NCBI RefSeq assembly: GCF_016654005.1
Contig: NZ_JAEPWN010000001.1
Coordinates: forward strand, 310,001-374,000
DNA: 64,000 nucleotides
Direction of reading: 5' to 3'
From: Brevundimonas nasdae
GTDB lineage: Bacteria > Pseudomonadota > Alphaproteobacteria > Caulobacterales > Caulobacteraceae
In this document: piece by piece, positions 58,318-64,000 of the stretch
Position numbering within the stretch: position 1 is the first letter of the stretch
How the letters are laid out: every line of letters starts with the position of its first letter
The notes under the pieces: model-generated
The model's database searches: none
The model's input: the letters and a program-made list of their open reading frames with translations, nothing else
What the model was told of the DNA's origin: nothing
Translations under genes and position numbers: made by a program

Positions 58318-58962
58318 TCAACGCGTAGAGGGAAAGGGATGGCGGCCGGTTTTCTTGGCCGTGGTGACGTAATGATCGTGCATCTGGCGCAGCGATAGCC
58401 ATTGGCCGATCAGGAGCGCCACGCCCATCAGAGTGAAGAAGACCGGCCAGTAGGTCAGAGGCAGGGGGCGGTTCAGCCACTGAGACAGCCGCCCCAGCGG
58501 GTCTGTGATCGTGGATATGAACACCAGCGATCCGATCGCCAACAGGAACAGTACGTCGATCAGGACAGAAATCAGGCGGGGAACCGGCCCGCCCCAGTTG
58601 ACGACAAGCGACTGTAGGAATGGCGGCAGGCTTTCGATGGGCGGTTGTTCGTCGATGCGCAGAAACTGGCCGACCGGCACGGGATCGGGCCGATCCGACA
58701 TCTGCAAGCGATGTAGAACCGGCAGGGCGCGGTTGCGTGCGCGTTGTGCGGGCCATTGCAGCCAGCCGATGAGGAAGGCGATCAGGGCTGGAACGAATGG
58801 AAGCAGCTTCAGCAGCCAGTTCTCCTCGTCGAGAGTGATGAACTGCGAGTTTGTGGCGAGGGCGAACACGGTCAGCATCCCTAGCGGCAGCAGGCCCCAG
58901 AACAGCTTGAACAGCCAGGAACGCCGAAGCGCGTTCAACAATTTCGGGGACGTGCGGGTCAC
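58318..58962 (-). CDS. Uncharacterised four-helix membrane protein (antisense in the GTA cluster)
   Basis: A 214-residue membrane protein with about four helices (LFWGLLPLGMLTVFALATN, LLKLLPFVPALIAFLIGWL, LISVLIDVLFLLAIGSLVFI and YWPVFFTLMGVALLIGQWL) and a central soluble part. The start is GTG at 58962, 45 bases from the capsid start, so its promoter must overlap the capsid leader. No family was recognised. With the downstream gene it interrupts the usual protease-capsid junction. Confidence 0.72.
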   Translation of the reverse strand: MTRTSPKLLNALRRSWLFKLFWGLLPLGMLTVFALATNSQFITLDEENWLLKLLPFVPALIAFLIGWLQWPAQRARNRALPVLHRLQMSDRPDPVPVGQFLRIDEQPPIESLPPFLQSLVVNWGGPVPRLISVLIDVLFLLAIGSLVFISTITDPLGRLSQWLNRPLPLTYWPVFFTLMGVALLIGQWLSLRQMHDHYVTTAKKTGRHPFPSTR

Positions 58963-59007
58963 GCCCCGACCCTAACCGCAAACTGCGGTTCTTCAACCGG
59001 AGACATC

Positions 59008-60246
59008 ATGAAAGAGACCAAACAGGCTTCCGCCTCGCCGGAAGCGCGCGCCGCCATGCATGAGATGATGGCCGCGTTCGAGGCGTTCAAAGGGGCGAAT
59101 GACGCCCGTCTGGGCGAGATCGAGAAGAAGGCCTGCGCCGATACGCTGCTGGAGGAGAAGGTGGCGCGCATCGACCAGGCGGTGGCGGCGGCCCAGTCGC
59201 GTCTGGACCGGGTGATGAGCCAGAACCGTCGTCCGCTCATCGGCGGCGAACCCATTGAACCGGCGGCTGCGCCGGAGGCCAAGGCGGCGTGGGACGGCTA
59301 TCTGAAGACGGGTCACTCCCCTCAATTGGCGCACGGTCTGGAGACCAAGGCGGGCCTGTCCAGCGGCGCGACCTCGGGCGGCTATGTCGTGCCGTATGAG
59401 ACTGAGCGGGCCATCGAGCGTCGCCTGATGGCGGCGTCGCCGATGCGTGAGATCGCCACGGTCCGCACGGTGGCGGCGGGCGTGTTCAGAAAGCCGGTCT
59501 CGACGGCGGGCGTGGCCTCGGGCTGGGTGGCGGAGACGGCCGCGCGCCCCGAGACGGACCCGGCGACCCTGGCCCTGCTGGAGTTCCCGTCGGCGGACCT
59601 GTACGCCAATCCCGCGGCGACCCAGGCCCTGCTGGACGACGCCATGGTCGATCTGGACGAATGGCTGGCCGCCGAGGTCGAGGACGCCTTTGCGGCGCAG
59701 GAGACCCAGGCCTTCGTCAACGGCGACGGGACCAACAAGCCGCGCGGCTTCCTGAGCTATGCGACGGTGGCGGATGCGGGTCAGACCTGGGGGCAGATCG
59801 GCTATGTCGCCTCGGGCGCGGCGGGTGGTTTTGCGACGACCAGCCCGGCGGACAAGCTGATCGACCTGATCTATGCGCCCAAGGCCCAGTACCGTCCGAA
59901 CGGCCGTTTCGTGATGAACCGCAAGACGGTGTCCAGCGTGCGCAAGTTCAAGGACGCGGACGGCAACTACATCTGGCAGCCGGCGACGCGGCTGGGCGAG
60001 ACGGCGTCCCTGCTGGGCTATCCGGTCACCGAGATCGAGACCATGCCGGATGTGGCGGCCAACAGCCTGTCGATCGCGTTCGGCGATTTCCAGCGCGGCT
60101 ATCTGATCGTGGATCGGGCGGGGGTGCGGGTGCTGCGCGATCCCTATTCGGCCAAGCCCTATGTGCTGTTCTACACGACCAAGCGCGTAGGCGGCGGGGT
60201 GCAGAACTTTGACGCCATCAAGGTGATGAAGTTCGCGGCCGCCTGA
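59008..60246 (+). CDS. GTA major capsid protein (gp5, HK97 fold)
   Basis: The 412-residue capsid subunit. An N-terminal helical delta/scaffold domain (about 1-100, RAAMHEMMAAFEAFKGANDARLGEIEKKA) is probably removed by the protease. The HK97 body begins near GLSSGATSGGYVVPYETERA and includes LLDDAMVDLDEWLAAEVEDAFA and KPRGFLSYAT. CGGAGAC lies before the ATG. The next gene is reached only after a heptamer hairpin, which could limit downstream expression and favour capsid abundance (inference). Confidence 0.95.
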   Translation: MKETKQASASPEARAAMHEMMAAFEAFKGANDARLGEIEKKACADTLLEEKVARIDQAVAAAQSRLDRVMSQNRRPLIGGEPIEPAAAPEAKAAWDGYLKTGHSPQLAHGLETKAGLSSGATSGGYVVPYETERAIERRLMAASPMREIATVRTVAAGVFRKPVSTAGVASGWVAETAARPETDPATLALLEFPSADLYANPAATQALLDDAMVDLDEWLAAEVEDAFAAQETQAFVNGDGTNKPRGFLSYATVADAGQTWGQIGYVASGAAGGFATTSPADKLIDLIYAPKAQYRPNGRFVMNRKTVSSVRKFKDADGNYIWQPATRLGETASLLGYPVTEIETMPDVAANSLSIAFGDFQRGYLIVDRAGVRVLRDPYSAKPYVLFYTTKRVGGGVQNFDAIKVMKFAAA

Positions 60247-60266
60247 CGGCGGCAGTGATGAGCAGC

Positions 60267-60373
60267 GAGTGGCGAGTGGCGAGAGCCGCTCGCCCATTCG
60301 TTCGATGACCAACCGGCGATGTGCGGCATTGATTAGGGCGATGCTCGTCGCTCGTCACACGCCACTCGCCACT
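60267..60373. repeat. Inverted GAGTGRC heptamer array, copy C
   Basis: The left arm GAGTGGC GAGTGGC GAG (60267-60283) and right arm GTCACAC GCCACTC GCCACT (60354-60373) can pair across about 70 bases. It lies between the capsid stop and the connector start. Confidence 0.7.
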
Positions 60374-60394
60374 ATCGAGCAAAGCGAGATTTCC

Positions 60395-60661
60395 ATGGCC
60401 GCACCGGTGACGCTGGCGGAGGCGAAGCTGTTTTTGCGCGTCGAGCATGAGGCCGAGGACGGTCTGATCCAGACGCTGATCGAGGCGGCCAGGGCGCGGG
60501 TGGAGGGGGATGTGGGGCTGAGCCTGACGTCGACCTCGCCCGCGCCGCTGCGGCTGGCGATCCTGATGCTGGCGTTGAGGGCCTATGAGCGGGGCGAGCC
60601 GGAGATGGCGATGGCCCCGGTCGAGGCCTGGCTGGCGCCTTACCGCGTGGTGCGGCTGTGA
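60395..60661 (+). CDS. GTA head-tail connector (gp6-like)
   Basis: An 88-residue protein matching the HK97 gp6-type adaptor: VTLAEAKLFLRVEHEAEDGLIQTLIEAARARVEGDVG, then RLAILMLALRAYERGE. It forms the ring below the portal. The start at 60395 was chosen because it begins this motif directly after the repeat; a longer frame would read through the repeat. Its stop overlaps the next start (GTGA). Confidence 0.88.
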   Translation: MAAPVTLAEAKLFLRVEHEAEDGLIQTLIEAARARVEGDVGLSLTSTSPAPLRLAILMLALRAYERGEPEMAMAPVEAWLAPYRVVRL

Positions 60662-60954
60662 GGGTGCTGGCCGGGCTGTATCGGGTGGTGGAGGCCGAGA
60701 CGCCTTATGGCGGGCGCAGCGTGACGTTCGAGGCGGTCGGATCGACCTGGCTGAAGTGCGGAGCGCGCAGACGGGGCGAACGCGGCGACGGCGACCAGAG
60801 GCGCGTGACCGAGAGCCTGACGGCGGAGGCGCGCGACGATCCGCGTCTGGCCGTCGGGCGGGTGCTGAGGTTCGGCGGCGCGGACTGGGCCGTGATGACG
60901 GTCGAAGACCTGCGGCCCGGTCGGACGAAGCTGGGACTGGAGCGGACGCGATGA
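60658..60954 (+). CDS. GTA head closure protein (gp7-like)
   Basis: A 98-residue, beta-rich head-tail joining protein (GLYRVVEAETPYGGRSVTFE, RVLRFGGADWAVMTVEDL). It starts GTG at 60658 within the gp6 stop and ends in an ATGA overlap with gp8. Identification leans on position and length within the canonical order. Confidence 0.82.
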   Translation: MRVLAGLYRVVEAETPYGGRSVTFEAVGSTWLKCGARRRGERGDGDQRRVTESLTAEARDDPRLAVGRVLRFGGADWAVMTVEDLRPGRTKLGLERTR

Positions 60955-61361
60955 TCAATCATGAGAACGCGCTGCAGAAGGCGATGCTGGCGGCGCTGAA
61001 GGCGGATGTGGCGACCGACGCGCTGCTGGGCGGACGGATCTGGGATCAGGCGCCGGAGGATGCGGACCTGCCGCATCTGGTCATCGGGCGTTGCGACAGC
61101 CGCCCGGTGGCAGCGGACGGATGCGGGGTCGAACAGACCCTGACCCTGACCGGCGTGTCGCGGTTCGCAGGAACGCAAGAGGCCAAGGCGGTCGCGGCGG
61201 CGGTGCGCGCCTGTCTGCATGAAGGCCGTCTGGAGGCGGACGGGGTGCGGACGGTGTCGCTGCGCGTGACCGCCAGCGAGGTGTTTCGCGCGGGCGACGG
61301 ACGACGGACCTGGGCGGTGGTGCGGCTGAGAGCCGTGACGGAAGAAACGGGAGAGAACTGA
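60951..61361 (+). CDS. GTA tail terminator-type protein (gp8, DUF3168)
   Basis: A 136-residue protein with the DUF3168 pattern ALQKAMLAALKADVATDALLGGRIWDQAPEDADLPHLVIG and an alternating beta-alpha body (TLTLTGVSRFAGTQEAKAVAAAVRAC). In RcGTA this gene product lies at the tail-head junction. It starts ATG at 60951 inside the gp7 stop. Confidence 0.88.
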   Translation: MINHENALQKAMLAALKADVATDALLGGRIWDQAPEDADLPHLVIGRCDSRPVAADGCGVEQTLTLTGVSRFAGTQEAKAVAAAVRACLHEGRLEADGVRTVSLRVTASEVFRAGDGRRTWAVVRLRAVTEETGEN

Positions 61362-61783
61362 TGGCGGCACAGGCGGGCAAGGATGTCTTGCTGAAGATCG
61401 AGGGCGCGCCCGAGACGTCTCCGGGCGTGTTCACGACGGTGGCGGGGCTGCGGGCGCGGACCATTTCGCTGAATGCGAAGACAGTCGATGTGACCGACGG
61501 CGACAGCGCCGGGCGGTGGCGCGAACTGCTGGCGGGGGCGGGCGTGAAGTCGGCGGCGGTGTCGGGGCAGGGCATATTCCGCGACGCGGCGTCGGACGCC
61601 TTGGTGCGCGAGGCCTTCTTTGATCAGGCGGCGAAACGCTGGCGGCTGGTGGTGCCGGACTTCGGCGTGCTGGAGGGGCCGTTCCTGGTGGCGGCGCTGG
61701 AATACGCGGGAGAACATGAGGGGGAGGCGACCTTCGCCCTGAGCCTGGCCAGCGCAGGCGCCATCGGGTTCAGCGCGATCTGA
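61361..61783 (+). CDS. GTA major tail protein (gp9)
   Basis: A 140-residue tube subunit: AGKDVLLKIEGAPETSPGVFTTVAGLRARTISLNAKTVDVTDGDSAGRWRELL and ISGQGIF-like VSGQGIFRDAAS match the phage major tail protein (TP901-1/gp9) family. GGAGAG lies upstream; the start overlaps the gp8 stop (TGATGG). Confidence 0.92.
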   Translation: MAAQAGKDVLLKIEGAPETSPGVFTTVAGLRARTISLNAKTVDVTDGDSAGRWRELLAGAGVKSAAVSGQGIFRDAASDALVREAFFDQAAKRWRLVVPDFGVLEGPFLVAALEYAGEHEGEATFALSLASAGAIGFSAI

Positions 61784-62079
61784 TGGCGGCGAACGGGGTG
61801 AGGGGCGAGGTCGAGGTCGTTCTGGGCGGCGAAAGGCGTCGGGTCTGTCTGACGTTGGGGGCGCTGGCGGAGATCGAGACGGGTCTGGGCGTCGCCGGTC
61901 TGGCGGCTGTGGCGGCGCGGATGAAGGCGCTGTCGGCGTGCGATCTGCTGATCGTTCTGGCGGCCCTGCTGCGCGGGGGCGGCGAGGGGCAGGCGGCGGA
62001 TCAGCTGGGTGAATCAATGATTGATTTGCGCGAAGCGGCTCAGGCTGTGGCCCTGGGCTTCGCGGCGGCGGCTGCGTGA
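61783..62079 (+). CDS. GTA gp10 family protein (tail assembly)
   Basis: A 98-residue protein with the GTA-gp10 pattern GEVEVVLGGERRRVCLTLGALAEIETGLGV and LIVLAALLRGGG. The family is thought to act as a tail assembly chaperone or tube-related factor. It overlaps gp9 (TGATG) and the next gene (GTGA). Confidence 0.88.
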   Translation: MAANGVRGEVEVVLGGERRRVCLTLGALAEIETGLGVAGLAAVAARMKALSACDLLIVLAALLRGGGEGQAADQLGESMIDLREAAQAVALGFAAAAA

Positions 62080-62267
62080 TCCTGCACGCTGTGACGCCGT
62101 GGGGCGCGATGCTGAGGATCGCCGCCCAGATCGGCGTGCCGCCGGACGCCTTCTGGCGGCTGTCGCTGAAGGAATGGCGGATGCTGAACGAGGCGCCAGG
62201 CGGGACGACGCCCATGGGGCGGCAGGCCTTGAAGCAACTGATGGAGGACTGGCCCGATGGCGGATGA
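62076..62267 (+). CDS. GTA tail assembly chaperone (gp10.1, DUF2376-like)
   Basis: A 63-residue protein with the short conserved pattern WGAMLRIAAQIGVPPDAFWRLSLKEWRML. It begins GTG at 62076 within the gp10 stop and overlaps the tape measure start by eleven bases. Small genes of this kind between gp10 and gp11 are standard in GTAs. Confidence 0.85.
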   Translation: MILHAVTPWGAMLRIAAQIGVPPDAFWRLSLKEWRMLNEAPGGTTPMGRQALKQLMEDWPDGG

Positions 62268-62775
62268 CACCCGGCGCATGGACGACGTGGCGCAGAAGAC
62301 GGCGGAGGCCGCAGCGGCGCTGGAGGCGCTGAAGGCCCCGGCGGAGAACGCCGCCGACGCCATCGAGACGGCGTTCGGACGGGCGGGCAGCAGTTTGGCC
62401 CGGTCGCTGGCGCGGGCGGCGTCGGACGGAGAGGTGTCGCTGTCGGAACTGGCGCGGGCGGTGCTGAACGCGGTCAATGCGGCGGCGGGCGCCAAGGGTG
62501 GCTTGAGCGGCGCGATCCAGGCGGCGATGAGCAGTTTCGGCGGGGCGCGAGCGGACGGCGGGCCGGTGTTGGGCGGCGGGGCCTATCTGGTCGGAGAGCG
62601 CGGGCCGGAGGTGTTTCGTCCAGCGTCAGGCGGGGCCATCGAACCGGTCGGCGGCGGTGCGGGCGTGACGGTCAATGTGTCGGTGGACGGCGGGGTTCCG
62701 GCCCTGCTGCGATCAGAGGCGCAGGTGGCGCAGATGCTGGCGCGGGCCGTCAGTCTGGGTGCGCGCCGGATGTAG
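62257..62775 (+). CDS. GTA tape measure protein (gp11)
   Basis: A 172-residue tape measure, short as expected for a short GTA tail. The N-terminal helical part (VAQKTAEAAAALEALKAPAENAA) is followed by the conserved end ARADGGPVLGGGAYLVGERGPEVFRPASGG. Length of this protein sets tail length. RcGTA gp11 is somewhat longer. Confidence 0.9.
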   Translation: MADDTRRMDDVAQKTAEAAAALEALKAPAENAADAIETAFGRAGSSLARSLARAASDGEVSLSELARAVLNAVNAAAGAKGGLSGAIQAAMSSFGGARADGGPVLGGGAYLVGERGPEVFRPASGGAIEPVGGGAGVTVNVSVDGGVPALLRSEAQVAQMLARAVSLGARRM

Positions 62776-62778
62776 AAA

Positions 62779-62804
62779 CGCCGCCCCGTTTTCACGAGGC
62801 GGCG
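62779..62804 (-). terminator. Hairpin between tape measure and the antisense DUF805 gene
   Basis: CGCCGCCCCG and CGAGGCGGCG pair with one mismatch around GTTTTCA. On the minus strand it is followed by TTTC, so it may end the DUF805 transcript; on the plus strand it lies just after the tape measure stop. Confidence 0.5.
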
Positions 62805-62813
62805 CTGAAGAGC

Positions 62814-63509
62814 TTAGAGGCCCTTGGGGTTCGGGCCGTAGCGGTTTTCGCCCGGCTGGCTGTCGACCAGGCCGATCCACAGCAGGAAGGCCAAACCGAC
62901 CAGACCGGCCAGGGCGAACAGGCCGAATGCCGGACCCATCAGACCCAGGACGGCCGCAGGGTTGTTCTCGATATAGCTTTCGGACATGCCGCTGGCCATG
63001 ATTCCACCGAAGAAGATGACGCCGCCGACGATGCTGAGCACCAGCCCGATGGCGTAGGGGGCGAGCACGAACCAGCCGCTCTTGCCCATGTCATGCAGGC
63101 GCTTCACCGAAATGGCGACATTGGCCCAGATGGTGGCCAGAGACGCCACGAAGCCGATCAGCGGGATCCAGCCCAGCACGACGTTGATGCCAAAGATGAT
63201 CAGCACGCCGATCCAGAAATGCGAGCGGCGCAGGCGGCCGTCGAACTGGAGCAGGGCGTATTTGAAATCAAAGCCCGTGCCGGCGGGAATGGGCGCAACG
63301 CCTGCCACGCCGGTCGATGTGGGGGCGCCGGCCAGGATCAGGATCTGGGTGGCGATCTCGCCCTCAGGCACGAAGTCCACGCGGACGCCTGCAGCGGGGA
63401 CAGCAGGGGATTTCAGTGCCTCGGACGTGAAGCTGTAGCGCGCACCGTCGTCGCCGCTGATCAGCCCGGCGCCGGAGGTGGAATCATAACTGAGAATTTC
63501 GCCACGCAA
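62814..63509 (-). CDS. Cold-shock-like/DUF805 membrane protein (antisense in the GTA cluster)
   Basis: A 231-residue protein. Residues 1-60 resemble a cold-shock-type OB strand set (MRGEILSYDSTSGAGLISGD, YSFTSEAL, VRVDFVPEGEIATQILIL); residues 80-225 are the DUF805 membrane domain (FDFKYALLQFDGRLRRSHFW, VKRLHDMGKSGWF, four helices, QPGENRYGPNPKG end). DUF805 often accompanies phage or stress genes, but its role is unknown. It separates gp11 from gp12 and is read in the opposite direction. Confidence 0.85.
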   Translation of the reverse strand: MRGEILSYDSTSGAGLISGDDGARYSFTSEALKSPAVPAAGVRVDFVPEGEIATQILILAGAPTSTGVAGVAPIPAGTGFDFKYALLQFDGRLRRSHFWIGVLIIFGINVVLGWIPLIGFVASLATIWANVAISVKRLHDMGKSGWFVLAPYAIGLVLSIVGGVIFFGGIMASGMSESYIENNPAAVLGLMGPAFGLFALAGLVGLAFLLWIGLVDSQPGENRYGPNPKGL

Positions 63510-63670
63510 ACGTGTCGCTCCTGAAAACTAGAACGGCTGGGGGTCGCCGTACGCGCAGCATGAACGACGGGCGCATTTTGAACAAGATGTCGCAGGGGCC
63601 GCCAGTCGAAACGCGGCGCCCGCAGCCTGTCTGTGTCCAGCCGCACGACGGCGTAATGGAAATGGTGAAG

Positions 63671-64000
63671 ATGACTGCATTTCATGAAGTGCGCCTGCCT
63701 GCACGGCTGGCGTTCGGATCGACCGGCGGGGTCGAGCGCCGGACCGAGATTGCGACCCTGGCGTCGGGGCACGAGCGGCGTTCGACGCCCTGGGCGCTGG
63801 GGCGCAGGCGGTATCTGATCGGGGCGAACCTGAGGTCGCTGGACGACATGGCGGAGCTGACCGCCTTCTTCGAGGCGCGACGTGGGCGCCTGCACGGGTT
63901 CCGGTTCAAGGATTTTGCGGATTTCAAATCCTGCAGGCCGGGCGGCGTGGCGGCGCCGACGGACCAGACGCTGGGTGCGGGCGACGGCGCGCGAAAGACG
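63671..64000 (+). CDS. GTA gp12-like DUF2460 protein (partial, runs off the right edge)
   Basis: The open part encodes 110 residues of DUF2460: MTAFHEVRLPARLAFGSTGG, ATLASGHERRSTPWALGRRRYLIGANLRS and RLHGFRFKDFADFK. In RcGTA this is the distal tail protein joining tube and baseplate. The start at 63671 is one of three in-frame ATGs (63656, 63662, 63671) and gives the usual N-terminus. The 160 bases before it carry no gene and may hold a new promoter. gp13-gp15 are expected beyond the window. Confidence 0.88.
   Translation, partial: MTAFHEVRLPARLAFGSTGGVERRTEIATLASGHERRSTPWALGRRRYLIGANLRSLDDMAELTAFFEARRGRLHGFRFKDFADFKSCRPGGVAAPTDQTLGAGDGARKT

Noticed and set aside
56487-60373. Heptamer arrays as a CRISPR array
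   Set aside because: Units are seven bases, arranged as inverted arms without spacers, and no cas genes are present.
51092-64000. The phage-like cluster as an ordinary prophage
   Set aside because: No integrase, repressor, replication genes or attachment sites are visible, and the gene order and small sizes fit a GTA.

Overview
The window is a GC-rich alphaproteobacterial chromosome segment, most likely Caulobacterales and plausibly Brevundimonas. The main evidence is a CtrA closely matching the Caulobacter protein behind a promoter with four GANTC (CcrM) sites, a MucR/Ros regulator, F1-ATPase inhibitor zeta, DUF2336 proteins, FliI/FliJ, and a Rhodobacter/Caulobacter-type gene transfer agent (GTA). 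Assignment rests on family recognition by reading; no database search was run.

Layout. 1-5.3 kb: purine genes (purS, purC, purU, purB), a DNA glycosylase, F1-ATPase zeta and a fasciclin lipoprotein. 5.4-6.7 kb: a guanidine-II riboswitch in front of a Gdx-type SMR exporter, then a GST-like protein. 6.9-22 kb: lytic transglycosylase, uracil-DNA glycosylase, ETF-QO, a TPR protein, ispE, a second fasciclin protein, glyQ/glyS, a DMT transporter and ppdK. 22.2-24.3 kb: a gafY-gafZ-like pair divergent from ctrA. 24.4-40.3 kb: a small unknown protein, a candidate structured RNA, a two-component system, a GH10 xylanase, fliI-fliJ, a soluble chemoreceptor, RhtA-like exporter/Lrp pair, a HisKA_2 kinase, cysK, and mucR flanked by DUF2336 genes. 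40.4-51 kb: an ABC importer with an NMT1/THI5-like binding protein, a TonB-repeat secreted protein, MarR/dipeptidase, an esterase, Uup, TetR/EmrE-type SMR and a YcgN-like protein.

51.1 kb to the right edge: a GTA cluster in canonical order (small and large terminase, portal, a small membrane gene, prohead protease, capsid, connectors, major tail protein, tail chaperones, short tape measure, gp12). It has four additions: (i) a head-spike-base-like gene and an SGNH esterase gene between terminase and portal; (ii) an acyltransferase-3 membrane enzyme beside them; (iii) two antisense genes between protease and capsid; (iv) an antisense cold-shock/DUF805 gene between tape measure and gp12. Inverted arrays of a GAGTGRC heptamer and other hairpins lie between the GTA genes.

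How it may fit together (inference): GafY-like and GafZ-like proteins, whose Caulobacter relatives activate GTA transcription and carry polymerase past internal terminators, sit beside the cell-cycle regulator ctrA about 28 kb from the cluster they would control. The spike esterase and the acyltransferase could respectively remove and add acyl groups on the surface glycan used as the particle receptor. That pairing is the most interesting testable idea in the window.
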